Of a DNA stretch of 64,000 nucleotides, positions 44,222 to 55,170 are shown in pieces. The notes under the pieces are model-generated. The model made no database searches. It had not been told where the DNA came from and worked only from the letters and a program-made list of their open reading frames with translations. Position 1 is the first letter of the stretch. Each line of letters opens with the position of its first letter. Made by a program: the position numbers and the translations under genes. Origin of the DNA: an uncultured Arachnia sp. (lineage in GTDB: Bacteria > Actinomycetota > Actinomycetes > Propionibacteriales > Propionibacteriaceae). The DNA lies in NCBI GenBank assembly GCA_934636715.1, contig CAKUBE010000008.1, forward strand, positions 12,608 through 76,607. The letters are read 5' to 3'.

Positions 44222-45577
44222 ATGACCGATCCCCATCCACCCATCGACGCTGAAGAGGCGTCGGCACTCATCGAGTCTGGCGTCGGCCGTCGCGGTCTGC
44301 TGCTCGCAGCCGCTGCGATGGGCGTCGGCTCGACCGTCGCGGCAGCATCCGCCACCACCGCTGCAGCGCATCCCCGGTCGAAGGGCTCGTTCTACGAGGG
44401 AGTGCTCCAACCAGGCAAGGGCCGCATCCGCGGCGATCACTACCTGCCGTCCCGCACCGGGGACGTGTTGTGGGGGTATGTCCCGACGGTCCATGCGACG
44501 CCCGTGATGTCGATGCGGTCGGGGCAGACGGTGACCATCGACTCGGTCTCGCACGAGGGCATCCTCGAAGACCAGGGCCGCGACCCGGTGTCGTGGCTCG
44601 GTGGCCACGGCGTGAAGAAGCGCGACGTACTCACGGATGCCATCGACATCGCCGCGAACTACCAGCGCACGCCTCGCAGCTTTGACGTCGACGGCCCGCA
44701 CGTGGTGACCGGACCGATCCGGGTCAAGGGTGCCGAGCCGGGTGACGTACTGAAGATCGAGACCCTCGACCTGCGTGCCCGCGTGCCCTACGGCGTCGTC
44801 TCCAGCAGGCACGGCAAGGGTGCGCTGGCGATCACCCCGTCGGGCGAGGCCCCCGCCGGCATCGGCATGGGCGAGGTGATGCCCCCGCACGCCACGGACA
44901 ATCGCGCATCGGGAATCCCCACCGACTACGGCAACGTGTCGGTGTTCACCTCGGTCGAGGGCAAGAACGGCGTGATGAGGTCGGGGCGCCGCACGCTGCG
45001 CTTCCCGGTCAACCCCTTCTTCGGGATGATGGGCGTCGCCTACTCCGAGGCTCCCGGCCTGACCGACCCGAGCGCCAACTCGATCCCGCCGACGCTCGGC
45101 GGCGGCAACATCGACATCCGCCACCTCGGCGCCGGTTCCACCTTCTACCTTCCGGTGGCTGCGGACGGCGCGTTGTTCTACGTCGGCGACCCCCACCATG
45201 CGATGGGTGACGGCGAGGTGGCGCTGACGGCGATGGAGGGTTCGCTGCGCGGAACGTTCCGGCTGACGGTGTGCAAGAAGGGGTCGGGAGACGCCCCCAA
45301 GGTGGCCTTCCGCTACCCGTTCGCCGAGACGGCCACCGACTGGATCCCGATCGGGTTGTCGGACCCGAACGGCAGCGTCGACGGCCAGGGCAGCGACCTG
45401 AACATCGCGATGCGCCGGGCCGTGGTGAACGCCCTCGACTTCCTGGAACAGGACAAGGGCCTGAATCGCGCCGTCGCCTACGCCTACCTCTCGGCCGCCG
45501 CACACTTCTCGGTCACCCAGGTCGTCGACCGAACCACCGGCGTCCACGGGCTGATCCGCAAGAGCGATCTGCGGTGA
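44222..45577 (+). CDS. Acetamidase/formamidase family protein with Tat signal
   Basis: A 451-residue protein. Its N-terminus carries a twin-arginine signal (GRRGLLLAAAAMGVGSTVAA, about residues 22-41) ending near AAAHP, so the folded enzyme is probably exported. The mature part has the FmdA/AmdA fold, with VMSMRSGQTVTIDSVSHEG, PGDVLKIETLDL and the HHAMGDGEV-like segment DPHHAMGDGEV that contributes to the metal site. Members hydrolyse short amides such as formamide or acetamide. GAAGGAG precedes the ATG. Export is unusual for this family and suggests use of external amides. Confidence 0.85.
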   Translation: MTDPHPPIDAEEASALIESGVGRRGLLLAAAAMGVGSTVAAASATTAAAHPRSKGSFYEGVLQPGKGRIRGDHYLPSRTGDVLWGYVPTVHATPVMSMRSGQTVTIDSVSHEGILEDQGRDPVSWLGGHGVKKRDVLTDAIDIAANYQRTPRSFDVDGPHVVTGPIRVKGAEPGDVLKIETLDLRARVPYGVVSSRHGKGALAITPSGEAPAGIGMGEVMPPHATDNRASGIPTDYGNVSVFTSVEGKNGVMRSGRRTLRFPVNPFFGMMGVAYSEAPGLTDPSANSIPPTLGGGNIDIRHLGAGSTFYLPVAADGALFYVGDPHHAMGDGEVALTAMEGSLRGTFRLTVCKKGSGDAPKVAFRYPFAETATDWIPIGLSDPNGSVDGQGSDLNIAMRRAVVNALDFLEQDKGLNRAVAYAYLSAAAHFSVTQVVDRTTGVHGLIRKSDLR

Positions 45578-45624
45578 CTTAGCGGCGGCATCTCGCCGCA
45601 GCCCGTGCCGAGCCGCCGAGGGCG

Positions 45625-45673
45625 GAACGCGAGGCGGGGCCCGAACCGAGGGTTCGGGCCCCGCCTCGCGTTC
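45625..45673. terminator. Bidirectional terminator between acetamidase and nrdJ
   Basis: A perfect 23-bp stem pairs 45625-45647 with 45651-45673 around the loop GAG. It lies between two convergent genes and has no long T-run, but the stem is very stable. It should stop transcripts from both sides. Confidence 0.85.
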
Positions 45674-45679
45674 AGACGA

Positions 45680-48520
<2,841 letters not shown>

Positions 48521-48562
48521 AACTATCCCCTCTTCGGTGTTTCCTGGATTCCTGTGGCTATG

Positions 48563-49075
48563 TCAGCCGATGAGTGGCTCTTGCGCCGAGCCTAGCTCCG
48601 GCTCCGGAACAGGCCGACGGTTCCTGGCGTCGACCTCGATCCGGATGGTGTCGATCTCCCGCTGGAAGTCGTCGATCGACTGATAGTTCTTGTAGACGCT
48701 GGCGAAACGCAGGTAAGCGACGGCGTCGAGCTCCTCGAGGGGGCCGAGGATGGCCACTCCGATCTGCTCGGCGGGGATCTCCGCCTGTCCGGATGCCCGC
48801 AGCGAGTCCTCGACCCGCTGCGCAAGCGACGCGAGCTGGGCCGGGGTGACCGGCCGTCCCTTGCACGCCTTGGAGACGCCCCTGATGACCTTCTCGCGGC
48901 TGAACGCCTCGACCACGCCCGACCGCTTGACCACCGTCAGGACGATCTGTTCGACGGTGGTGAACTTGCGCTCGCACGCCGGGCACAGCCTCCTGCGGCG
49001 GATGGCCGAGCCATCCTCCGTGGCACGTGAGTCCGACACCTTGGTGTCGGAGTGCCGGCAGAAGGGGCAGTGCAT
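48563..49075 (-). CDS. nrdR: NrdR transcriptional repressor of ribonucleotide reductase genes
   Basis: A 170-residue protein. The N-terminal zinc ribbon has Cys3, Cys6, Cys31 and Cys34 (MHCPFCRH...[10 protein letters not shown]). The ATP-cone follows ([20 protein letters not shown]), which senses ATP/dATP. The start at ATG 49075 is fixed by the family's invariant MxCPxC opening, with AGGA seven bases before; the frame's earlier start adds 15 unrelated residues. It represses itself and nrdJ through the boxes at 49132-49179. Confidence 0.96.
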   Translation of the reverse strand: MHCPFCRHSDTKVSDSRATEDGSAIRRRRLCPACERKFTTVEQIVLTVVKRSGVVEAFSREKVIRGVSKACKGRPVTPAQLASLAQRVEDSLRASGQAEIPAEQIGVAILGPLEELDAVAYLRFASVYKNYQSIDDFQREIDTIRIEVDARNRRPVPEPELGSAQEPLIG

Positions 49076-49131
49076 GATCCATCCTGTCGCGTTGATCCCG
49101 TGGGTGAGTCGCGTCGGCATCGATTCCCGCG

Positions 49132-49147
49132 AACCACTATCTGTGGG
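49132..49147 (-). promoter_or_regulatory. Putative NrdR box, proximal
   Basis: The minus strand reads CCCACAGATAGTGGTT, close to the 16-bp NrdR box pattern with the central ATAnnnAT-like core. It is one of two sites separated by exactly 16 bp, so that the two start 32 bp or three helical turns apart, as known for NrdR box pairs. Confidence 0.65.
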
Positions 49148-49163
49148 GGATCCAGCGCCTCTG

Positions 49164-49179
49164 CTCTACTAGATATGGG
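49164..49179 (-). promoter_or_regulatory. Putative NrdR box, distal
   Basis: The minus strand reads CCCATATCTAGTAGAG, the better of the two matches to the actinobacterial NrdR box. It lies 89 bp upstream of the nrdR start codon and 32 bp from the proximal box. Confidence 0.7.
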
Positions 49180-49282
49180 GATCTTAGGCACTCGGAGGCC
49201 GTAAACACAAACGGACACGCCAAACGAATCGACGGATGATCAGACGGTGCGCGCGAACTCCTGGAAGGCCGCGCGCCGAGCC

Positions 49283-49615
49283 TCAGGGGTGGTCGACGTG
49301 AGCCCACGCGGGGTGCCCCGCGACGTACTCCTTGGCCGGGTCGGGATGCGTCATCGCGGCGAACTGGGGAACGCATACCGCGACGCCGAACATGGCGACC
49401 ACAGCCACCGCGGCGACTTTCAGACGCAGCGCCCACGGGACAGGCCGCGGCGCCGGAGCGACCACGCAGGACGAGGCGCGGCCCGCGCGACCCGCTGTCA
49501 CGCGCCGTTGCGGGTGGGCGACAGGGGCCTTCAACTCGGGCCGGCGAGACGGCGAGGAGACGGCGACACGGCGTCCGCCTGGGCGAACGACCTCGGAGTG
49601 AGTAGCGACGGTCAT
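49283..49615 (-). CDS. Small single-pass membrane protein divergent from lexA (candidate SOS division inhibitor)
   Basis: A 110-residue protein with an Arg/Pro-rich cytoplasmic start, one membrane segment (about 67-88, LKVAAVAVVAMFGVAVCVPQ) and a short outer tail. ATG 49615 has GGGAGG five bases before. In corynebacteria and mycobacteria the gene between lexA and nrdR encodes an SOS-induced cell division inhibitor (DivS, ChiZ), often with a LysM domain; the position, size and membrane segment fit here, but the LysM domain is absent and sequence similarity is not evident. Two LexA-type boxes lie within 82 bp of the start. Function is inferred from context. Confidence 0.6.
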   Translation of the reverse strand: MTVATHSEVVRPGGRRVAVSSPSRRPELKAPVAHPQRRVTAGRAGRASSCVVAPAPRPVPWALRLKVAAVAVVAMFGVAVCVPQFAAMTHPDPAKEYVAGHPAWAHVDHP

Positions 49616-49634
49616 GACAACCTCCCATGTAACC

Positions 49635-49650
49635 TAGAACGCCTGTTCGA
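49635..49650. promoter_or_regulatory. LexA box 1 (TAGAACGCCTGTTCGA)
   Basis: It fits the actinobacterial SOS box TCGAAC-N4-GTTCGA at 14 of 16 positions with N4 uncounted. It is 19 bp from the ATG of the small membrane protein and should control it. Confidence 0.75.
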
Positions 49651-49680
49651 TTCATACTGTAGCCCCATCCGGGCCGCAAA

Positions 49681-49696
49681 TCAAACGCTTGTTCGA
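49681..49696. promoter_or_regulatory. LexA box 2 (TCAAACGCTTGTTCGA)
   Basis: One mismatch (G to A) from TCGAAC-N4-GTTCGA. It lies 46 bp from box 1 in the shared lexA/small-protein control region. Confidence 0.7.
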
Positions 49697-49784
49697 GGTG
49701 AACTTCTGCCCGCTCTTGCGGTGCAGGACACACTCCACCAGGAGGGTCTGACAATTTTCGGGGAGGGCGACACGCCGGCCATAT

Positions 49785-49800
49785 CGAACACACGTTCCGA
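49785..49800. promoter_or_regulatory. LexA box 3 (TCGAACACACGTTCCG)
   Basis: The left half is perfect (TCGAAC) and the right half has two mismatches (GTTCCG). It is 20 bp in front of the lexA start and is the likely autoregulatory site. Confidence 0.75.
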
Positions 49801-49820
49801 CGCTCAGGTAGGCTGTGGTA

Positions 49821-50582
49821 ATGGCTGAAGACACCTCCACTCCGCGGCGCGGACGCGGCCGCCCCACCAACGAGGAGATCGCTGCCGAGCTCGGCGGCGT
49901 CACCCAGTTCGCGGGTACGGGCGCCACCGGGCTGACTCCGCGCCAGATCAAGATCCTGCTGGTGATCCGCGAGGCGATGGAGGCGGCCGGCTACCCGCCC
50001 AGCATCCGTGACATCGCGCAGCGCGCGGGGCTGGCGTCGACGTCGTCGGTCTCACACCAGCTGAAGGTGCTCGAGGAGAAGGGCTTCCTGCGCCGCGATC
50101 CGAACCGCCCGCGCGCGCTGGTGGTGACGCTGCCCGAGGAACTGCCGGTCCCTCCCAAGGGATCGCCGCGCCCGATGGACTCGGAGCAGAGCTACGACGC
50201 CACGCCGCAGTCGGTCACCGCTCCGCTCGTCGGCCGGATCGCCGCCGGCGGCCCTGTCCTCGCGACCCAGCAGATCGAGGACGTGTTCGCACTCCCCCGC
50301 CAGCTGGTGGGAGACGGCGAGATCTTCATGCTGGAGGTCCGCGGGGACTCGATGATCGAGGCGGCCATCTGCGACGGCGACTGGGTCGTCGTGCGCCGCC
50401 AACCCGACGCGGTCAACGGCGACATCGTCGCCGCCCTGCTCGACGACGAGGCCACCGTCAAGACCTTCAAGCGCGCGGACGGCAAGGTCTGGCTGCTCCC
50501 GCACAACGAGCGCTACTCGCCCATCGACGGCACCTACGCGTCCATCATGGGCAAGGTCGTCGCGGTGTTGCGCAAGCTCTGA
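49821..50582 (+). CDS. lexA: LexA SOS repressor
   Basis: A 253-residue repressor and self-cleaving protease. The winged helix-turn-helix spans about residues 40-105 ([20 protein letters not shown]). The cleavage site is Ala142-Gly143 in VGRIAAGG, and the catalytic pair is Ser177 (RGDSM) and Lys214 (TVKTFK). ATG 49821 has AGGTAGG seven bases before; in-frame GTG 49815 would add two residues. The N-terminus carries an extra basic stretch ([14 protein letters not shown]). RecA filaments trigger its cleavage; recA lies 12 kb to the right with its own box. Confidence 0.97.
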   Translation: MAEDTSTPRRGRGRPTNEEIAAELGGVTQFAGTGATGLTPRQIKILLVIREAMEAAGYPPSIRDIAQRAGLASTSSVSHQLKVLEEKGFLRRDPNRPRALVVTLPEELPVPPKGSPRPMDSEQSYDATPQSVTAPLVGRIAAGGPVLATQQIEDVFALPRQLVGDGEIFMLEVRGDSMIEAAICDGDWVVVRRQPDAVNGDIVAALLDDEATVKTFKRADGKVWLLPHNERYSPIDGTYASIMGKVVAVLRKL

Positions 50583-50598
50583 CCTTTCGCGCGGGGCG

Positions 50599-52590
50599 TT
50601 ACTCCGCGCCGCGGAGGCGCCGAAGCGCCTGGACGGCGACGTCGCCGTCGGTGGTCATCCAGAAGTCCGGCAGTGAGGCGCGCAGGTAGGACCCGTACCG
50701 GGCCGTGGCCAGCCGCGGGTCGAGCATCGCGACGACGCCCCTGTCCTCGGCGCGGCGGATCAGCCGCCCCGCGCCCTGGGCGAGGAGAAGCGCCGCATGC
50801 GTCGCCGCCACGCTCATGAAGCCGTTGCCGCCGGCATCGTCGACGGCCTTCTTGCGGGCCTGCATCAGCGGGTCGTCGGGGCGCGGGAACGGGATCTTGT
50901 CGACGATCACGAGCTGGCAGGTCTCGCCGGGGACGTCGACGCCCTGCCACAACGAGAGTGTGCCGAACAGGGACGCCGAGGGGTTGGCGGTGAATCGCGC
51001 CGTCAGCTCGCTCAACTGGGCGTCGCCCTGGCACAGGATGGTCAGGTGCGGCAGTTCGCGGCGGCAGTGCTCCGCGGCCTGCTCGGCGGCGCGGCGCGAG
51101 GCGAACAACCCGAGCGTGCGGCCGTCGGCCGCCCACATCAGCTGCGCGATCTCCGCGAGCGTCGCCTCGCTCAGGCCGTCCCTGCCCGGAGGCGGAAGCC
51201 GGCGCGCCACGTAGAGGATGCCCTGGCGGCGGTAGTCGAACGGCGAGCCGACGTCGAGGCCGCGCCACGAGAACTCGTCGCCCTCCAGTTCCCCGCCTTC
51301 GACCCTTTCGGACCGCACAAGACCGACGGCGGCCGCCGCGGGCTCGAACTCCCCGCCGAGCGTGAGCGTGGCGGAGGTCAGCACCGTCGGCGTCTCCGCG
51401 AAGACCTGCGACCGCAGCAGCCCGGCCACATCGAGCGGCGCGACGTGCGCGGCGCGGCCCATCATGTCCGAGTGGGAGACCCACACCACATCGGCTTCAG
51501 CCAGCTTCGCGATCCGCTCGGCGACGTCGAACACCTCCTTGACCGCGGCGCCGGCCTGCTGCCGGTCCGGGTCGTCGGCGACCTTGCCGAGCGCGCTCAC
51601 CACCGCCCGCGCCGTGTCGCGAAGCTGGGCCGCGGCGTAGACGAGCGGCGACGACGCCTGGGTGACCCGTGCTGCCTCCGAGTCGTCCAGCGCCGCGCGC
51701 AGCACGTCGGCCTGGGCCAGGAAGTCGGAGCCGAGGCCGTCGTCCAGCCAGTCGAGCACCCGGCGCGCGGTGCGCTCGACCATCCCGGGCGTCAGCTCAT
51801 TGCTCGCGGCGGTCGTGATCCGGCTGACCAGCTCGTGGGCCTCGTCGACGATCAACGCCTCGTGCTCCGGCAGCGCGGTGCCGCCATGCATCGCGTTGAT
51901 GGCGAGCAACGCGTGGTTGGTCACCACGAGCTGGGCGCCCCTCGCGCGCTCGCGCGACGCCTCGACGAAGCACTCGGTTCCGAAGGGACACTTCGTGGCA
52001 CCCAGGCATTCGCGGGTCGGGATCGACACCTGGGCCCACCCCCGCGCCGTGTGCGACGGCGCGTCATCGCGGTCCGCGAGCCCCCTGCGCTCCGCCTCCT
52101 CCTCGACCCATTCGCGCAGCGCCAGCACCTCGGCGCCCAGCTTGCTGACGTCGTCGCCCTTCGCGGTGGCCGCGGCGTCTGCCAGGGCCGCGCTCCCGAT
52201 CAGCGAGTCCTGATCCGCGCGCTCGCCCTGGCGCGCCCGGTAGAGGCAGGCGTAGTTGGTGCGGCCCTTCAGGATGGCGGCCTTCGGCCGAGTCCCCGTG
52301 ACCGCCTCGACGGCGTCGAGCGCCGTCGGGATGTCCTTGGTGGCGAGTTGGGCCTGCAGCGCGAGGGTCGCCGTCGCAACGATCACCCGGGAGTCCGTCT
52401 CGACGCAGCGCGCAAGCGCCGGCGCGAGATAGCCGAGCGACTTACCCGTCCCTGTGCCCGCCTGCACCAGCAGGTGCGGACCGCCATCGAGTGTGGCCGC
52501 GACGGCATCGGCCATCGCCTGCTGCCCAGGGCGGGCCTCGCCGTGGATCTCGCCGACGGCGGCGGCGAGGATCCGGCCGTGATCAGCCAC
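50599..52590 (-). CDS. DinG/XPD-like ATP-dependent helicase
   Basis: A 663-residue superfamily 2 helicase. Walker A is AGTGTGKS (44-51) and the DEAH box is at 249-252. The four cysteines Cys115, Cys195, Cys201 and Cys207 ([23 protein letters not shown]) form the Fe-S cluster site of the XPD/DinG group. The GTG start overlaps the hflX stop by 8 bases. In E. coli DinG is SOS-induced and clears R-loops; here no LexA box is adjacent, and it should be driven by the hflX transcript. Confidence 0.9.
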   Translation of the reverse strand: MADHGRILAAAVGEIHGEARPGQQAMADAVAATLDGGPHLLVQAGTGTGKSLGYLAPALARCVETDSRVIVATATLALQAQLATKDIPTALDAVEAVTGTRPKAAILKGRTNYACLYRARQGERADQDSLIGSAALADAAATAKGDDVSKLGAEVLALREWVEEEAERRGLADRDDAPSHTARGWAQVSIPTRECLGATKCPFGTECFVEASRERARGAQLVVTNHALLAINAMHGGTALPEHEALIVDEAHELVSRITTAASNELTPGMVERTARRVLDWLDDGLGSDFLAQADVLRAALDDSEAARVTQASSPLVYAAAQLRDTARAVVSALGKVADDPDRQQAGAAVKEVFDVAERIAKLAEADVVWVSHSDMMGRAAHVAPLDVAGLLRSQVFAETPTVLTSATLTLGGEFEPAAAAVGLVRSERVEGGELEGDEFSWRGLDVGSPFDYRRQGILYVARRLPPPGRDGLSEATLAEIAQLMWAADGRTLGLFASRRAAEQAAEHCRRELPHLTILCQGDAQLSELTARFTANPSASLFGTLSLWQGVDVPGETCQLVIVDKIPFPRPDDPLMQARKKAVDDAGGNGFMSVAATHAALLLAQGAGRLIRRAEDRGVVAMLDPRLATARYGSYLRASLPDFWMTTDGDVAVQALRRLRGAE

Positions 52591-53986
52591 GGACAAAAGC
52601 CGCGAGCTCGTCCGCCAGGTCCGGCCGCACGCGCGCGGAGACGAGGGTGCCCTCGCCTGTGTGTTCGAGTGAGTCGATCTGACCGGTCTTGTGGATGCGG
52701 TCGACCAGGTCTCCCCTGCCGTACGGCACGAGCACCGTGACGGCGACCTCGGGGCGCGGCAGGCGCTCCGCGAGAACGGCCCGCAACTCCTCGATCCCTT
52801 CGCCCGTGCGGGCCGACACCACGACAGCGCCGGGGTGCGAGCCCCGCAGCGCGAGGATCGTGCCCTCATCGGCGAGGTCCGTCTTGTTCAGCACCAGCAA
52901 CTCGGGAACCGAGCCCGCATCGATGTCGGCGAGCACGGTTCGCACCGCCGCGATCTGCCCCTCGGGATCCGGGTCCGAGGCATCGACGACGTGGACGAGA
53001 AGGTCTGCCAGCGCCGACTCCTCGAGCGTGGAGCGGAAGGCCTCGACGAGATCGTGCGGGAGGTGACGCACAAAGCCGACCGTGTCGGTCAGCGTGTAGA
53101 CGCGCCCGTCGGCCGTCTCCGTGCGCCGCGTCGTGGGGTCCAGCGTGGCGAAGAGCGCGTCCTCCACGAGCACGCCCGCGCCCGTGAGGCGGTTCAGCAG
53201 CGACGACTTACCCGCGTTGGTGTACCCGACGATGGCCACCGAAGGCACCTGGTTGCGGCGCCGCTCGGCCCGCTTCCCCTCGCGCGTGGCGTCCATCTCG
53301 CGCAGCTTTCTGCGCAGGATCGCGATCCGGGTGTGGATCCGACGGCGGTCGGTCTCGATCTTCGTCTCGCCTGGTCCGCGGCCGCCGATGCCCGCGCCGC
53401 CCGCCGCGCGGCCACCGGCCTGGCGCGACAGGTTGCCGCCCCAACCGCGGAGCCGCTGCTTCAGGTACTGCAGCTGCGCCAACTCGACCTGGGCCTTGCC
53501 CTCCGCGCTCTTGGCGTGCTGCGCGAAGATGTCGAGGATCAAGGCGGTGCGGTCGACCACCTTCACCTTGATCCGGTCCTCCAGGTTGCGCAGCTGCGCG
53601 GGCTCGAGCTCGCCGTCGCAGATCACGGTGTCGGCGCCCGTCGCACGGACGACCTCCGCCACCTCTTCCACCTTGCCGCTGCCGACGTACGTCGAGGGAT
53701 CCGGGTGGCTGCGGCGCTGGACGAGCGCGTCGAGCACCTCGGAACCGGCGGTCTCGGCCAGGAGCTTCAGTTCGGCCATCGCGTTGTCGGCGTCCTCCTG
53801 CGTGCCGGAGGTCCAGACGCTGACCAGCACCACGCGCTCCAGGCGCAGCTGGCGGTACTCGACCTCGGTGACGTCCTCGAGCTCCGTGCGCATGCCGGCC
53901 ACCCGCCGCAGCGAGCGCCGGGCGGCGAGGTCTTCTTGGTCGCCGTCGTAGTCGGAGAGTTCTTCGTCGATCAGGTCTTCAGTCAT
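52583..53986 (-). CDS. hflX: GTPase HflX
   Basis: A 467-residue translation GTPase that splits stalled ribosomes. The N-terminal domain ([16 protein letters not shown]) and the Gly-rich linker [15 protein letters not shown] are followed by G1 [10 protein letters not shown]3 DTVGF and G4 NKTDL. ATG 53986 is chosen because the 43 codons upstream in frame come from repeat DNA (they would read RVETN, the family A translation). It is in the miaB-miaA-dapF-hflX order well known in actinobacteria. Confidence 0.95.
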   Translation of the reverse strand: MTEDLIDEELSDYDGDQEDLAARRSLRRVAGMRTELEDVTEVEYRQLRLERVVLVSVWTSGTQEDADNAMAELKLLAETAGSEVLDALVQRRSHPDPSTYVGSGKVEEVAEVVRATGADTVICDGELEPAQLRNLEDRIKVKVVDRTALILDIFAQHAKSAEGKAQVELAQLQYLKQRLRGWGGNLSRQAGGRAAGGAGIGGRGPGETKIETDRRRIHTRIAILRRKLREMDATREGKRAERRRNQVPSVAIVGYTNAGKSSLLNRLTGAGVLVEDALFATLDPTTRRTETADGRVYTLTDTVGFVRHLPHDLVEAFRSTLEESALADLLVHVVDASDPDPEGQIAAVRTVLADIDAGSVPELLVLNKTDLADEGTILALRGSHPGAVVVSARTGEGIEELRAVLAERLPRPEVAVTVLVPYGRGDLVDRIHKTGQIDSLEHTGEGTLVSARVRPDLADELAAFVRG

Positions 53987-54040
53987 CGTCTGCCCATTCT
54001 TCCAGGCAGGTCGATGGCGGCCAAGCGGCCTCGCCGAGGC

Positions 54041-54049
54041 TGTGGACAA
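54041..54049 (-). promoter_or_regulatory. DnaA-box-like nonamer TTGTCCACA
   Basis: TGTGGACAA at 54041-54049 lies 27 bp before a family A copy, nearly the same as at 3521. It is part of the 304-base gap between hflX and dapF, which otherwise holds the family A copy and a MITE-like element. Confidence 0.4.
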
Positions 54050-54067
54050 GTGGTCGTGGTCGGGTCT

Positions 54068-54120
54068 ATTGGTTTCGACACGGTCCCGGCGCTTCGCGCG
54101 GGGGGACCGGCTCAACCAGC
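54068..54120 (+). repeat. Family A palindromic repeat, copy 3
   Basis: ATTGGTTTCGACACGGTCCC ... GGGGACCGGCTCAACCAGC. The T in GGTCCC is matched by an A in GGGACC on the other arm, so a compensating change keeps the hairpin stem. It lies nine bases before the MITE-like element. Confidence 0.88.
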
Positions 54121-54128
54121 GTCAGCGG

Positions 54129-54294
54129 CTAGTGTCCTGCATCGGAAGTTCGTTGATGAGTTCCGGCGTTCCAGTGGATGGATCGCAAGGCCGACGAGCA
54201 AAGTAGCACTTGGTCGTTCGTCGAGCGAGGAGAACGCAGCGAGGCGCCGCTGGAGCGCCGGAAACCGCAACGAACTTCCGACGCGGGGCACTAG
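54129..54294. mobile_element. MITE-like element, copy 2, bounded by CTAG; supplies dapF stop
   Basis: Ends are inverted repeats: CTAGTGTCCTGCATCGGAAG at the left and the inverse of CTAGTGCCCCGCGTCGGAAG at the right, continuing into TTCGTTG on both sides. The core 54174-54250 matches the element at 34136 in the opposite orientation, though the end modules differ. The last CTAG contains the dapF stop codon (TAG on the minus strand). Confidence 0.8.
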
Positions 54295-55106
54295 ATCCAG
54301 AACTCGCCGCGGCCGACGATGACCGCCGGACCGGTGAGGCGGGCGTTGTCGCCGGTGAACTCCACCGTCAGCTCGCCGCCGGGCACCGTGACCGTGATGG
54401 GGCCCCGGTGGACCGTTTGCGCGCGGTAGGCCGCGGCGGAGGCGACGACGCCGGTGCCGCAGCTGCGGGTCTCCCCCACCCCGCGCTCGTAGACGCGCAT
54501 GGAGAGCGCGCCCGGGCCGTCGACGTGGACGAACTCGACGTTGACGCCGCTCGGATAGACCGACCTGGGCGACCAGCTGGGAGCGGTGCTCAGGTCCAGG
54601 CCCGCCAGGACGTCGTCGCCGACGAACACCACGGCGTGCGGGTTGCCGACCTCGACCTTCGTGGCCCGCCAGCTCTGCCCGCGGAGCGTGACGGTGACGT
54701 CGTCCCGCGAGATCACCGCGTGGCCGATGTCCGTGGAGATCAGCCCGAACCTCGCAACCTCGACGTGCTTGACGCCCGCTCGGGTGGCGACGTCGAACGA
54801 TCCGCTGTCCACCAGCTGCTCGTTGATCAGGTGGCGCGCGAACACGCGCAGGCCATTGCCGCACATCTCCGCGACCGAGCCATCGGCGTTGTAGTAGTCC
54901 ATAAACCACAGGTGCGGCTCGCCGTCCCAGTCGCGGACGCTGCTGGCCCGCACGACGCGGAGCACGCCGTCGGCGCCGATGCCGGCGCGCCGATCGCAGA
55001 GCATCTGGATGAACTCCGGATGCATGTCGTGCATGCCGTAGGAGTCATCGACGATGATGAAGTCGTTCTGGGTGCCGTGCCCCTTGTGAAAGCTGTACCT
55101 CCGCAT
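54291..55106 (-). CDS. dapF: Diaminopimelate epimerase
   Basis: A 271-residue enzyme that makes meso-diaminopimelate for lysine and peptidoglycan. Both catalytic cysteines are seen, in EMCGNGLRVFARH and RSCGTGVVASA, and NPHAVVFV is present. The ATG has a run AGGAGGCCAGCG in front. Length is normal, but the last codon pair ATC TAG reads into the CTAG of the MITE-like element, so an older C-terminus may have been cut by a few residues. Confidence 0.96.
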   Translation of the reverse strand: MRRYSFHKGHGTQNDFIIVDDSYGMHDMHPEFIQMLCDRRAGIGADGVLRVVRASSVRDWDGEPHLWFMDYYNADGSVAEMCGNGLRVFARHLINEQLVDSGSFDVATRAGVKHVEVARFGLISTDIGHAVISRDDVTVTLRGQSWRATKVEVGNPHAVVFVGDDVLAGLDLSTAPSWSPRSVYPSGVNVEFVHVDGPGALSMRVYERGVGETRSCGTGVVASAAAYRAQTVHRGPITVTVPGGELTVEFTGDNARLTGPAVIVGRGEFWI

Positions 55107-55170
55107 AACGCTGGCCTCCTCACCGTCGGACCTCCAGTCTAGTGCGGTGTCCCCGGCTTGGGGCGGGCGG

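Noticed and set aside
49247..49828. A 193-codon plus-strand frame opposite the small membrane protein gene
   Set aside because: It runs through the LexA box region and overlaps the lexA start. Composition is shadow-like, and the minus-strand ORF has a good ribosome site and a membrane segment.
53987..54115. An N-terminal extension of HflX to 54115
   Set aside because: These codons are family A repeat DNA and the frame starts without a ribosome site; HflX similarity begins at 53986.
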